64,000 nucleotides of DNA from Cohnella zeiphila. GTDB lineage: Bacteria; Bacillota; Bacilli; Paenibacillales; Paenibacillaceae. The notes below the pieces were generated by a model, which searched no databases, was not told the origin of the DNA, and worked only from the letters and a program-made list of their open reading frames with translations. Below are positions 24,863 through 33,183 of the stretch, in pieces. Made by a program: the position numbers and the translations under genes. Location of the stretch: the NCBI RefSeq assembly GCF_014212055.1, contig NZ_JACJVO010000008.1, positions 1 to 64,000 on the forward strand, in the 5' to 3' direction. Every line of letters starts with the position of its first letter. The first letter of the stretch is position 1.

Positions 24863-27589
24863 ATGAGCAACCCGAAACGAACGGCCCACATCATCTCGCA
24901 CTCCCACTGGGACCGCGAATGGTATTTGCCGTATGAGAAGCACCATGTCCGGCTGATCGAGCTGGTCGACACGCTGATGGACACGCTGGCCCGGGATTCG
25001 GAATACCGCAGCTTTTTCCTGGACGGGCAGACGATCATTCTGGAAGATTATCTTCAAGTCCGGCCGGACCGCCGGGCCGAGCTGGAGAAGTGGATTCGCG
25101 AAGGCCGGATCCGCATCGGGCCCTGGTACATCCTTCAGGACGCGTTCCTGACGAGCGGAGAAGCGAACCTGCGCAACCTGCTCATCGGACACCAGGACGC
25201 CCGCCGCTACGGGCAAATCTCGAAGATCGGCTACTTCCCAGACACGTTCGGGAACATCGGACAGGCTCCGCAAATCCTGCGTCAGGCCGGCATCGACAAC
25301 GCCGTGTTCGGCCGCGGGGTGAAGCCGACCGGGTTCAACAACACGGTTGCCGACTCGGACTACGAGTCTTCTTACTCCGAGCTGCTGTGGGAGGGGCCGG
25401 ACGGCTCGCGGGTGCTCGGCATTCTGTTCGCGAACTGGTACAGCAACGGCAACGAAGTGCCGGCCGATCCGGCGGAAGCCAAGGAATACTGGGACCGCAA
25501 GCTGGCCGACGCCGGCAAATACGCGTCCACGGGCGAGCTGCTGTATATGAACGGCTGCGACCACCAGCCGATCCAGACGGACCTGTCCGAGGCGATTCGC
25601 GTCGCCAGGGAGCTTTATCCGGACACGGCGTTCGTCCACTCGAACTTCGAGGATTACTTGAAGGCGGTCCGGGATTCGCTGTCGGGGGAGCTGTCGGTGG
25701 TGAAGGGCGAGTTGCGCAGCCAGCGGACGGACGGCTGGTCGACCCTCGTGAATACCGCTTCGGCGCGCGTGTACCTGAAGCAGATGAACCAGAGGGGCCA
25801 GACGCTGTTGGAAAAGGTGGCCGAGCCGCTGGCGGCGATGGCGCATCTGCAAGGCGAAGCTTATCCGCAGCCGCTGCTTACGTATGCCTGGAAAACGCTC
25901 ATGCAAAATCACCCGCACGACAGCATCTGCGGCTGCAGCGTCGACGAGGTGCACCGCGAGATGGTGACCCGGTTCGCGAAGAGCGCGCACGTCGCCGAGA
26001 CGATCGTGGACGCGGCGAAGCAGGCGCTGGCGGACAAGGTCGACACGACCGTCTTTGCCCGCTATGGCGAGGATCCGCTGCCGCTCGTCGCGTTCAACAC
26101 GACCGGCCGTTCGCGGACGGGCACGGTGGAGCTGGAACTCGATGCCGCGCGCATCTACTTCCGGGAAGGCGTGCCGTCCGGCGAGATGATCCGGCGGATG
26201 AAGGAGCTCGACCTCGGCCGGCGCGCGCTGGTCGACGCGGAAGGCCAAGCGGTCATCTGCCGCGTGGAGGACCTCGGCCTGCAGTTCGGCTACGACCTGC
26301 CGGACGACAAGTTCCGTCAGCCGTACTGGTGCCGCCGCGTCCGGCTGACGTTCGAGGCCGCGAACGTGCCGGCTCTCGGCTCAAAGGCCTACGCGTGGGT
26401 TCGTTCCGCCGCCGCGCCGGAAGCGGGCTCGCTCGTTCAGGGCGAGCGCACGCTGGAGAACGCGGCGCTGCGCGTCGACGTCGCGGACGACGGAACGCTG
26501 ACGGTAACGGACAAGGCGAGCGGCCGGACGTATCGCGATCTGCTGATCTATGAGGACACCGGCGACATCGGCAACGAGTATATGTACAAGCAGCCGGACG
26601 GCGAGAAGCCGCTCACGACGAAGGGCCTTGCCGCCGAAATCCGCGTCGTTGAGGATGCTCCGTACCGGGCGGCGGTCGAGATCGTGCACCGTTGGGCCGT
26701 TCCGGCTTCCGCGGATGCGCTGTTCGAGGCCGAGAAGCAGGAGGCGGTCTACTTCCCCGAGCGCAAGGCGCAGCGGGTGGCCGAGACCGTCCCGCTCACG
26801 ATCCGGACGATCGTCAGCCTGGAGCGGGGCGGCCGCGGCGTGGGCGTGAAGACCAGCTTCGACAACCAGGCCAAGGACCATCGCGTGCGCGCGCTGTTCC
26901 CGACCGACCTGGCCGCTTCCGTTCATCGGGCCGACGCGATCTTCGAAGCGGCGGTTCGTCCGAACGAGCCGGCGGCCGAATGGGTGAATCCGAGCAACGC
27001 CCAGCACCAGCAAGCGTTCGTCGACGTCAGCGAAGCCGCCGCGGGGCTGACCGTCGCCAATCGCGGCCTGAACGAATACGAAGTGCTGCGCGACGGCCGC
27101 AATACGATCGCCGTCACGCTGCTTCGTTCCGTCGCCGAGCTGGGCGACTGGGGCGTGTTCCCGACGCCGGAAGCGCAATGCCTCGGCGAGCACACGGCCG
27201 AGCTGATGCTCATTCCGCATGCTGGAGACGGCGCCGCGAACGGCGCTTACGAGGAAGCTTATGCCTTCCAGGTTCCGTGGACGGCGGCGCAGACCGGCGT
27301 ACACGAAGGCGAACTGGCGCCGGTTCGGTCGGTTCTGACCTGGGAAGGCGAAGGGCTCGCGTTCTCCTCCATGAAGATCGGCGAGGAGGACGGAAGCCTC
27401 ATGCTTCGCTGGTACAACCTGCGGCCGCAAGCGTCGGAGCTGACGCTGCGGGTGAAGGATGCCGCCTCGCTGTACAAGAGCAACGTGCTCGAGCGGACGG
27501 GTCCCACCATCGCGGCAGCAGACGCCTCGGGCGAGGTGGCCGTTCCGGTTGGCCCGTGCGAGATCGTCACGCTCGGCGCGAAGCGATAA
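24863..27589 (+). CDS. Alpha-mannosidase, glycoside hydrolase family 38 (MngB-like size)
   Basis: A 908-residue enzyme with metal-binding ISHSHWDREW (His15, Asp17) at the extreme N-terminus and nucleophile Asp127 in GYFPDTFGN. A helical middle domain (HPHDSICGCSVDEVHREM) and the C-terminal Glyco_hydro_38C beta domains follow. It lacks a signal peptide. It is closer in layout to the E. coli MngB type than to the larger GH38 at 17127, so the two probably cleave different alpha-mannosidic linkages. GGAAGGGAGGGCGTAAGCC precedes the ATG. It is the last gene of the mannoside locus. Confidence 0.94.
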   Translation: MSNPKRTAHIISHSHWDREWYLPYEKHHVRLIELVDTLMDTLARDSEYRSFFLDGQTIILEDYLQVRPDRRAELEKWIREGRIRIGPWYILQDAFLTSGEANLRNLLIGHQDARRYGQISKIGYFPDTFGNIGQAPQILRQAGIDNAVFGRGVKPTGFNNTVADSDYESSYSELLWEGPDGSRVLGILFANWYSNGNEVPADPAEAKEYWDRKLADAGKYASTGELLYMNGCDHQPIQTDLSEAIRVARELYPDTAFVHSNFEDYLKAVRDSLSGELSVVKGELRSQRTDGWSTLVNTASARVYLKQMNQRGQTLLEKVAEPLAAMAHLQGEAYPQPLLTYAWKTLMQNHPHDSICGCSVDEVHREMVTRFAKSAHVAETIVDAAKQALADKVDTTVFARYGEDPLPLVAFNTTGRSRTGTVELELDAARIYFREGVPSGEMIRRMKELDLGRRALVDAEGQAVICRVEDLGLQFGYDLPDDKFRQPYWCRRVRLTFEAANVPALGSKAYAWVRSAAAPEAGSLVQGERTLENAALRVDVADDGTLTVTDKASGRTYRDLLIYEDTGDIGNEYMYKQPDGEKPLTTKGLAAEIRVVEDAPYRAAVEIVHRWAVPASADALFEAEKQEAVYFPERKAQRVAETVPLTIRTIVSLERGGRGVGVKTSFDNQAKDHRVRALFPTDLAASVHRADAIFEAAVRPNEPAAEWVNPSNAQHQQAFVDVSEAAAGLTVANRGLNEYEVLRDGRNTIAVTLLRSVAELGDWGVFPTPEAQCLGEHTAELMLIPHAGDGAANGAYEEAYAFQVPWTAAQTGVHEGELAPVRSVLTWEGEGLAFSSMKIGEEDGSLMLRWYNLRPQASELTLRVKDAASLYKSNVLERTGPTIAAADASGEVAVPVGPCEIVTLGAKR

Positions 27590-28004
27590 GGCATCGCGTC
27601 GGCGGCTCATTGAAGAAGGCTGCGGATACGATGAGGATCATCCGAACGAGCGGATGAGCGCATCGTCCCCATCAGCTAAGCGGTGAAAAACATCGTATCG
27701 ACAACCCTCTGCTGGGGTTTTCGCGAGAGCCAATGACCGGATACGATACGAAACATCCTATGCGGAGCGGGTTGCGAAGAAGTGAAGTATTCGTGCGATG
27801 ATTTGCATCGCGACCGACACCGGCGGCTCAACCCTCCGGATACGCATCGCTTCTGCCAAATGCCATAAGAACAGGGCAAAATTCGAAGTCGCTGTCCGGA
27901 ACGCTTTTCCGATATAATAAATAGGTACACATGCGCGCGGAGCGCGCCGGCGCGAAAGTCCGGCGATCCCGCGCGCCATATCGGACAAGGTGGTGCTCGA
28001 GTTT
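27590..28004. other. Intergenic region with inverted-repeat elements and a promoter
   Basis: No gene is seen. The segment 27680-27810 carries several ATCGTATC/GATACGA motifs in both orientations (for example aaacatcgtatcga and ggatacgatacgaaacat), related to those at 52300-52480. A TATAAT at 27913-27918 is a likely -10 for the isomerase gene at 28005; its -35 is poor. A GC-rich potential hairpin lies at about 27934-27980, between this box and the gene. Confidence 0.5.
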
Positions 28005-28766
28005 ATGGCCAAACCGCAAGTAGGCATTCAAATGTATTCGGTTCGAGATATGTGCGCCGAAGATTTCCTGGGCGCAATCCGGCAGATCGCCGGTATCGGC
28101 TATCGCAACATCGAGCTGGCAGGCTATTACGGCGTCTCCGCCAGCGAATTGAAGGCGACTCTCGCCGACGTTGGAGTGAACGCTCCTTCGGCCCACATCG
28201 GTCTTGATCTCAAGCAGCCGATCGCGGACCAAGTGAAGAAGCAGCTGGAGTACGCCCTGGAGCTGGGGCTCAAGCGTTACATCGTTCCTTACTATCCTCT
28301 CGGCGACAACCCGACCGAGGACGACGTCGCCAAGATGGCGTCCATTCTCGAAGAAGCGGCCGCGATCGTCACGGAAGGCGGACTCGAGTTCGGCTACCAT
28401 AACCATGCGTTCGAATTCAAGAAAGTGAACGGAACGCCGGCTATCGACCTGCTGCTGGCCCGCGTGTCCCCGAAGCTGCTGTTCGCGGAATTCGACCTCG
28501 GCTGGGTCAAGGTAGGCGGAGAAGATCCGGCTGCTTACGTGAAGAAGTATGCAGGCCGCGTGCCGGTCGTCCATGCCAAGGACTTCAAGGCGGACGGTTC
28601 GGACGCGGAGATCGGCAAAGGCTCCGTCGATTGGGACTCCGCTCTGGCCGCCGTCGAAGAGGTGGGCGTCGAGTACGTCATCATCGAGCAGGAGCAGTAC
28701 GAGGTTTCTTCGCTCCAAAGCGCGAAGAACAACCTCGAATGGTTCAAAAATCGCGGCTGGAACTGA
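28005..28766 (+). CDS. Sugar phosphate isomerase/epimerase, xylose-isomerase-like TIM barrel
   Basis: A 253-residue protein of the AP_endonuc_2 fold (IolE/IolI/epimerase group). The opening VGIQMYSVRDMCAEDF is typical. Metal-site segments are IELAGYYG, GYHNHAFEF, LLFAEFDLGWV and VPVVHAKDF. Members isomerise or epimerise ketoses and inositol derivatives; the substrate cannot be set here. ATG 28005 is chosen over GTG 27990 because AAGGTGG lies before the ATG. It is monocistronic and followed by two terminators. Its position after the mannoside locus hints at a role in sugar metabolism but is not proof. Confidence 0.85.
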   Translation: MAKPQVGIQMYSVRDMCAEDFLGAIRQIAGIGYRNIELAGYYGVSASELKATLADVGVNAPSAHIGLDLKQPIADQVKKQLEYALELGLKRYIVPYYPLGDNPTEDDVAKMASILEEAAAIVTEGGLEFGYHNHAFEFKKVNGTPAIDLLLARVSPKLLFAEFDLGWVKVGGEDPAAYVKKYAGRVPVVHAKDFKADGSDAEIGKGSVDWDSALAAVEEVGVEYVIIEQEQYEVSSLQSAKNNLEWFKNRGWN

Positions 28767-28792
28767 ATTTCGTTCGGTCTCTGGCGACATGG

Positions 28793-28830
28793 AAGAAGCC
28801 CGCAGGCGGGGAACCGCCGCGGGCTTCTTT
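28793..28830 (+). terminator. Terminator after the isomerase-like gene
   Basis: An 11-bp stem AAGAAGCCCGC / GCGGGCTTCTT closes over an inner GGCGG/CCGCC pairing and is followed by TTTG. It is a strong Rho-independent structure, 28 bases after the stop. Confidence 0.8.
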
Positions 28831-28892
28831 GTCCATAAAGAACGGATAGGTTCCCGGGGTCTCCGCAAAGAATCTGAGAAAGCTTCGAGGCT

Positions 28893-28917
28893 AAGCCCCG
28901 CTTCGTGGGGTTATTTT
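28893..28917 (+). terminator. Second stem-loop with T-rich tail
   Basis: AAGCCCCGCTTCGTGGGGTT forms a short stem (CCCC/GGGG, TTCG-type loop) followed by ATTTTGCATTTTT. It lies 63 bases beyond the previous terminator and probably acts as a backup. Confidence 0.55.
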
Positions 28918-29015
28918 GCATTTTTGCAGCAAAACCGTTTACGGTCATGAAATATATGTGTATTTTGGGATAGAGTGAGAAATCCGAAGGGATAAATCAG
29001 GAGTTGAAGAGTATC

Positions 29016-29522
29016 ATGAACCGAATCGGCCTCGCTATGACCGTCGTCCGAAGAACGATCCTCGTGGTTCTCGTTGCCATCCTGTTGGCTCACTATATTC
29101 AGCGATGGGCCCAAGACCTGGGGCAGGATAGAGGAATCAACGACCCGATGAAAGAGCTGCAGGCGGACGGAGCCGTTACGGAAATCCCGGTCGGCCGGAC
29201 GGTTCTTATCGACCGGGACCGCTTTACCGCGGATGCCGTATATGTGACGCAGAAGCAGATTATGGTGACCTACACTTACCATATCAAACAGGCGAAACAC
29301 GGATGGTCTTTTCCGGCGACGTCGCTCAAGCTCGTCATGCCGGACGGCCAACAATTGTATGGGCGCAGCTCGGGCTCCCATGGCACTTCTTGGGGAGAGC
29401 GGGGATACATTTTCTACGGCCTGCCGAATCAACCGGCGGATCGCGCGACGCTCGTCTACGACATCTACGACCGATTCGCCAAGATCGAGCTCCCGCTCGC
29501 GAAAGCGGGTGAAGACGCTTGA
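29016..29522 (+). CDS. Hypothetical single-pass membrane protein
   Basis: 168 residues from ATG 29016. One N-terminal membrane helix (TILVVLVAILLAHYI) is followed by an extracytoplasmic beta-rich domain of about 130 residues (for example QKQIMVTYTYHI, SLKLVMPDGQQLYGRSS). No cysteines and no recognised family. The frame can start at TTG 29004, but AGGAG abuts that codon, so ATG is preferred. The stop overlaps the start of the next gene, which has the same layout; the pair probably acts together at the cell surface. I do not recognise the function. Confidence 0.7.
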   Translation: MNRIGLAMTVVRRTILVVLVAILLAHYIQRWAQDLGQDRGINDPMKELQADGAVTEIPVGRTVLIDRDRFTADAVYVTQKQIMVTYTYHIKQAKHGWSFPATSLKLVMPDGQQLYGRSSGSHGTSWGERGYIFYGLPNQPADRATLVYDIYDRFAKIELPLAKAGEDA

Positions 29523-30097
29523 ACAAAAGAACGCTATTCGCGATTGCCGAGTGGGCCGCCGTTCTGCTGCTGATCTGGTTGTTCTATCGCTCGGACATCA
29601 TCTTCCCGCACGGATCCTCCACGCCCGAGCAAGCGCACCGGCTCTCGGAAAGCAGCTACCACTACGGTCCTTCCAAAGTTGTGCGCAAAGTTGCGGCACC
29701 TTTCGATCCGGATCGGGTGGTCTTCCTCGGAACGTACAAGATTTGGTTCTCCGCGGACACCGTGGTTCGGAAAAGGGGAGGCTGGTGGCCGAACGGAGGA
29801 GTCGCGGGAGTCGAGATCGATCGCGATAAGCCTTTCTCTTACAGTTGGGAGGGCTCCGCGACTCAAGATTCCCTCATGGCGTACAAATTTTACGGTTACG
29901 TAACCGACGATCGCATCTCGGCCGTCGAGTTGCTCCTGACGGATCGGAATACGGGCAAGTCGACGCCGATGCGCGAAGAGATTGGGGCCGACCGCATGTT
30001 CCTCTTCCTGTGGGAAGCGAATGACGACAGCAGGATGCAGGCGGTTCGCGGTCTCGACAAAGAGGGAAGCGTCGTCTACGAGCAGGAGCTAGGCTAG
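29519..30097 (+). CDS. Hypothetical membrane-anchored protein
   Basis: 192 residues. An N-terminal helix (IAEWAAVLLLIWLFY) is followed by an outside domain of about 165 residues rich in aromatic residues and strands (VVFLGTYKIWFSADTVV, LMAYKFYGYVTDD). The TTG start overlaps the previous TGA (TTGA), with GGGTGAAG upstream, so translation is coupled. No family is recognised. Domain size and coupling suggest it works with the protein encoded at 29016-29522. No terminator is obvious after it; a repeat region begins about 90 bases on. Confidence 0.7.
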   Translation: MNKRTLFAIAEWAAVLLLIWLFYRSDIIFPHGSSTPEQAHRLSESSYHYGPSKVVRKVAAPFDPDRVVFLGTYKIWFSADTVVRKRGGWWPNGGVAGVEIDRDKPFSYSWEGSATQDSLMAYKFYGYVTDDRISAVELLLTDRNTGKSTPMREEIGADRMFLFLWEANDDSRMQAVRGLDKEGSVVYEQELG

Positions 30098-30189
30098 GGC
30101 GCGGCCCGTTTGTCGGGCGTTTGAACGACAGCCTTTGCGGCGGGCGTTAAGCGGCTTGGAGCTTGCGGCGAAGGATGAGAGCCCTGAAC

Positions 30190-30395
30190 TCCACGGCATC
30201 TAACGAAACTACACGTTCTTATGAGGCTCAAAAAAGGGAGTTTTGAATTCTAACGAATCTGAGCAATCTTATTTGCCCCGACTTGACCGGAAAACGGCGA
30301 TTCCCTGGCTCATAAGATCTGCTCGTTTCGTTACGTTCTGCTAACCCCCGATTTTGAAGAAATAGCGTTTCTTGGTTTCGTTAGAGGCGGCTGCC
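30190..30395. repeat. Interspersed repeat of the TAACGAA family
   Basis: Three to four copies of a TAACGAAwCTgAGc..CTTAT motif occur here in both orientations (taacgaaactacacgttctt, ctaacgaatctgagc, cataagatctgctcg, tttcgttagagg). The same motif builds the 160-bp units at 52517-53370. The whole gap 30098-30750 has no credible gene. Confidence 0.65.
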
Positions 30396-30424
30396 TCGTC
30401 GTCACCGAGAACATCGTCTCCATC

Positions 30425-30690
30425 TCCGCCGGCCCTTCATCGCCCCCAACTCGCGCTACCAACCCGCTCGGCGAACACAAACCGCCAACTCCTCACTCAG
30501 CGAACACAAACTACCAACTCCTCACTCAGCGAACATGTACCGCAAACTCGCTTAGCTTACACGAACCCCCAACTCGCACCGCCAACTCGCGCTCTGTCAA
30601 CTCGCACCGCCAACTCCACACTGCCGACTCGCTCAGCTTATACGAGCGCCAACTCGCTTTGTCAACGCCCACGGGGCCGTTCGCCAAGTG
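30425..30690 (+). repeat. Low-complexity degenerate repeats (CCAACTCGC / CGAACACAAAC)
   Basis: Short words such as CCAACTCGC, CGCCAACTC, CTCACTCAGCGAACA and CACGAACCCCC recur in irregular order over about 260 bases. CTCCTCACTCAGCGAACA occurs twice, 39 bases apart. Open frames over it are low-complexity and have no ribosome site, so it is read as non-coding repeat DNA. Confidence 0.6.
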
Positions 30691-30750
30691 CTGAAAACCT
30701 TGTTGATCTGTGCCTCCAAAGGAAGCAAGATCCGGAAATCGCGGCCTTGA

Positions 30751-31842
30751 TCACCGCGCCTCCAAAGGCAGCTCGATCCGGAAATCGTAATGGCCGTCCG
30801 AATGGATCAAGCGGACGTCTCCGCCGTGAAGCCGCGCGATGCTTCTCGCGATCGAGAGTCCAAGGCCCGATCCGCCGCCGAACACAGACCCTTTCGCTCT
30901 CGAGTCGTCGGTCTTGTAGAACCGTTCGAACAGTCGCTCTTCCTGCTCCGGGCCGATCGGCTCGCCGTCGTTCTCCACGCGGATCGCCGCCTGTCTCTTC
31001 GATCCGACCGCCGCGGTTTCCAGCGACAGCCGGATCACCCCCGGCTTCACGGAGAACTTCAGGGCATTCATGAACAGATTATCGACCGCCCTGCGGATTT
31101 TCTCGGGATCGAGCTCCATGAAGAGCGGGGCCGGGGGCAGCGCCGTAACGACGGAGATGCCGCTCTCCTTGGCAAGCGGATGGAACTCGGACTCGATCTG
31201 GTGAAGCAGCTCCCGAAGATCGACGCGCTGCTTGAGAAGCCGGGCTTCGCGCGTCGTCAGCCGCGTGTATTCGAACAGGTCGTCGATCAGCGCCTTTAAC
31301 TGAAGCGCCCTGTTGTACGTGTTGCCGACGAACCGTTCGTACTCGGAATCGTCCCGGTACGCCTTGTTCCGCAGCAGCTCCAGATAGCCGACGATGCTGG
31401 TCAGCGGCGTCCGCAAATCGTGGGAGATGCCGGTGATCAGCTCCATCTTCGCCTGCTCCGACCGCCGCTCTTTCTCGATCTGCCGCTCCAGCTTCTCCGC
31501 CATCGAATTGATGTTCTCGGCGATCTTGCCCAGCTCGTCGGCTCTCGGCGCCGGAATCCGGTAGCGCAGATCCCCGCCCGCGATAACCTCAAGGCCGTCG
31601 GCCAAGCTCAGCAGGTAGGCGACGGTTCGGCGGGTCAGCAGAAAAAAGCACAGAAAAAACAAAAAGCTGAACGTAAGCAGGGACAAAATCACGTTATAAA
31701 CCGCCTGGTGCGGAACTTCGGGGACCTTCGGAATGACGGTCGAGACGACGCCGGCGATCAGAACGCTCGCGACGACCGACCACAGCATGTGGGCCCGAAT
31801 GCTTCTACGGGCGGACAGGCGGGCAAGCGGATTAGGGCTCAA
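30751..31842 (-). CDS. Sensor histidine kinase, VanS-like
   Basis: 363 residues from a TTG start at 31842 that overlaps the last codons of the response-regulator gene. There are two membrane helices (HMLWSVVASVLIAGVV and NVILSLLTFSFLFFLCFFLL) with a very short outer loop, then HAMP (LADGLEVIAGGDLRYRI), HisKA with ITGISHDLRTPLTSIVG, and HATPase ending GGSGLGLSIARSIA. The short outer loop suggests membrane-internal or partner-mediated sensing. GGGGAGTGGG lies 10 bases before the TTG; the longer frame to 32022 only overlaps the regulator. It is the last gene of the operon that includes DedA and a lipid-methyltransferase-like enzyme. Confidence 0.9.
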   Translation of the reverse strand: MSPNPLARLSARRSIRAHMLWSVVASVLIAGVVSTVIPKVPEVPHQAVYNVILSLLTFSFLFFLCFFLLTRRTVAYLLSLADGLEVIAGGDLRYRIPAPRADELGKIAENINSMAEKLERQIEKERRSEQAKMELITGISHDLRTPLTSIVGYLELLRNKAYRDDSEYERFVGNTYNRALQLKALIDDLFEYTRLTTREARLLKQRVDLRELLHQIESEFHPLAKESGISVVTALPPAPLFMELDPEKIRRAVDNLFMNALKFSVKPGVIRLSLETAAVGSKRQAAIRVENDGEPIGPEQEERLFERFYKTDDSRAKGSVFGGGSGLGLSIARSIARLHGGDVRLIHSDGHYDFRIELPLEAR

Positions 31843-32521
31843 CTTTGTATCCCACTCCCCATACGGTTTTGATATACCGGGGTTCGCGGGGATTCTGCTC
31901 CAGCTTCTCCCGAATGTTGCGGATATGAACCATGACCGTATTGTCCGAGTATCCCGCCCGTTCCTTCCATACCTTCTCGTAGATCTGGTCGGCGTGAAAA
32001 ACCTGTCCTCGGTGGGACGCAAGCAATTCGAGAATGGCGAACTCCAGAGGCGTGAGGGCGACGGGGCGGCCGAGGACGGTCACTTCGTGGCGCGCGAGGT
32101 CGATCGTCAAATCCTGGACGCGGAGGACGGTTTCGGCTTCGGCGTCCGCCGCTCCGTAGCTTTGCCGGCGCAGCTGCGCCTTCACGCGGGCCAGCAGCTC
32201 CAAAGGGCTGAACGGCTTGGCGACGTAATCGTCGGCGCCGGTCGACAGCCCCGTGATCTTGTCGATCTCCTCTTCCTTGGCGGAGAGCATGATGATCGGA
32301 ACGTGCGAGGTTTTGCGAATTTGGAGGCATGCCCGGATCCCGTCAAGGACCGGCATCATGACGTCCAGGATGACGAGCTGAACGGACTCCTCGCCGGCGA
32401 TCCGCAGCGCTTCCGCGCCGTCCGCCGCCTCGAACACCCGATAGCCTTCGTTGCGCAGATAAACATGAATGACTTCGCGAATGTCGGGATCGTCATCCGC
32501 GACGAGAATGGTTGTTTTCAT
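31832..32521 (-). CDS. OmpR-family response regulator, VanR-like
   Basis: A 229-residue regulator. The receiver has phosphoacceptor Asp53 in LVILDVMMPVLDG and KPF; the winged helix ends TVMVHIRNIREKLEQNP and YIKTVWGVGYKVEP, which closely follow the VanR pattern. The gene starts 46 bases after the DedA stop and its end overlaps the kinase start. Named VanR-like by motif only: no vanHAX-type genes occur in the window, and the operon partners point to membrane-lipid or envelope stress. Confidence 0.92.
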   Translation of the reverse strand: MKTTILVADDDPDIREVIHVYLRNEGYRVFEAADGAEALRIAGEESVQLVILDVMMPVLDGIRACLQIRKTSHVPIIMLSAKEEEIDKITGLSTGADDYVAKPFSPLELLARVKAQLRRQSYGAADAEAETVLRVQDLTIDLARHEVTVLGRPVALTPLEFAILELLASHRGQVFHADQIYEKVWKERAGYSDNTVMVHIRNIREKLEQNPREPRYIKTVWGVGYKVEP

Positions 32522-32567
32522 GCCGGCTTCTCACCCGCTTGTTCGAATAATCCGACGCATGACTCGA

Positions 32568-33182
32568 TTATAACAGACCGTCGGATCCGGCGCGTCTCCG
32601 CCGCGATCGGAGGATGGCCCAGCAGACGGCGGTCACGGCGGCGAGCCACAGAACGCGAATCCCGTGCTCGTAAAGCGAATAGCCGATGTCCCGGGCATGG
32701 GAACCGAATGCGAGACCGATCGAGAAAAATACGGCCGTCCAGACCAAGGAGGAGGAATAGGCGAGCAGGGCGAAGCGGGCGTAACGGGTACGGCCGGCAC
32801 CTGCCCCATAAGGAACGAGATGGCGTACGACCGGGATAAAATAGCTGAACAGGAGTGCAAGATCGCTATGCTTGCCCAGCAGACGCTCCGACCGGCGCAG
32901 CGCCGTTCCGACGCCGCGGCGGCGGCTCAGTCGGTCGATCAGGCCGGGGCCGAGCTTTCGGCCCATCGCGTACCCGAACGTCAGGCCGCACGCGACTCCC
33001 AGGTACGTCGCAAGAAAGGCCGATCCTCCGGGGAGCGCTCCGGAGCCGGAGAGGGCGCCGCCAGAAACGACGACGACCTCGTTCGGAATCGGCAGCCCGA
33101 TCAGGCCGAGCCACAGCGAGAAGAACAGCGCCGCGCACCCGAATTGGCCGACCCATACCGCCCATTGATCGTAGAGCGCCAT
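32568..33182 (-). CDS. DedA-family membrane protein
   Basis: A 204-residue protein with about five hydrophobic segments and the DedA/SNARE-associated signatures LGLIGLPIPNEVVVVSGG, the glycine-rich YLGVACGLTFGYAMGRKLG and FIPVVRHLVPYGAGAGRTRY. Some family members flip undecaprenyl phosphate or phosphatidylethanolamine. ATG 33182 has a perfect AAAGGAGG, and the previous gene stops 2 bases before it, so the pair is coupled. It is cotranscribed with an upstream lipid-methyltransferase-like gene and probably with the two-component system downstream. Confidence 0.9.
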   Translation of the reverse strand: MALYDQWAVWVGQFGCAALFFSLWLGLIGLPIPNEVVVVSGGALSGSGALPGGSAFLATYLGVACGLTFGYAMGRKLGPGLIDRLSRRRGVGTALRRSERLLGKHSDLALLFSYFIPVVRHLVPYGAGAGRTRYARFALLAYSSSLVWTAVFFSIGLAFGSHARDIGYSLYEHGIRVLWLAAVTAVCWAILRSRRRRAGSDGLL

Positions 33183-33183
33183 G

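Noticed and set aside
21935-26248. 1437-residue minus-strand open frame
   Set aside because: It is antisense to two clear glycosidase genes, is Arg/His-rich low-complexity in composition, and results from GC-rich third positions.
30372-31073. Thr/Ser/Arg-rich protein on the plus strand
   Set aside because: It is low-complexity repeat DNA, then antisense to the histidine kinase gene; no ribosome site.
31832-32521. Vancomycin-resistance VanRS system
   Set aside because: The regulator and kinase resemble VanR/VanS in motifs only; no vanHAX-type ligase or dipeptidase gene is present.
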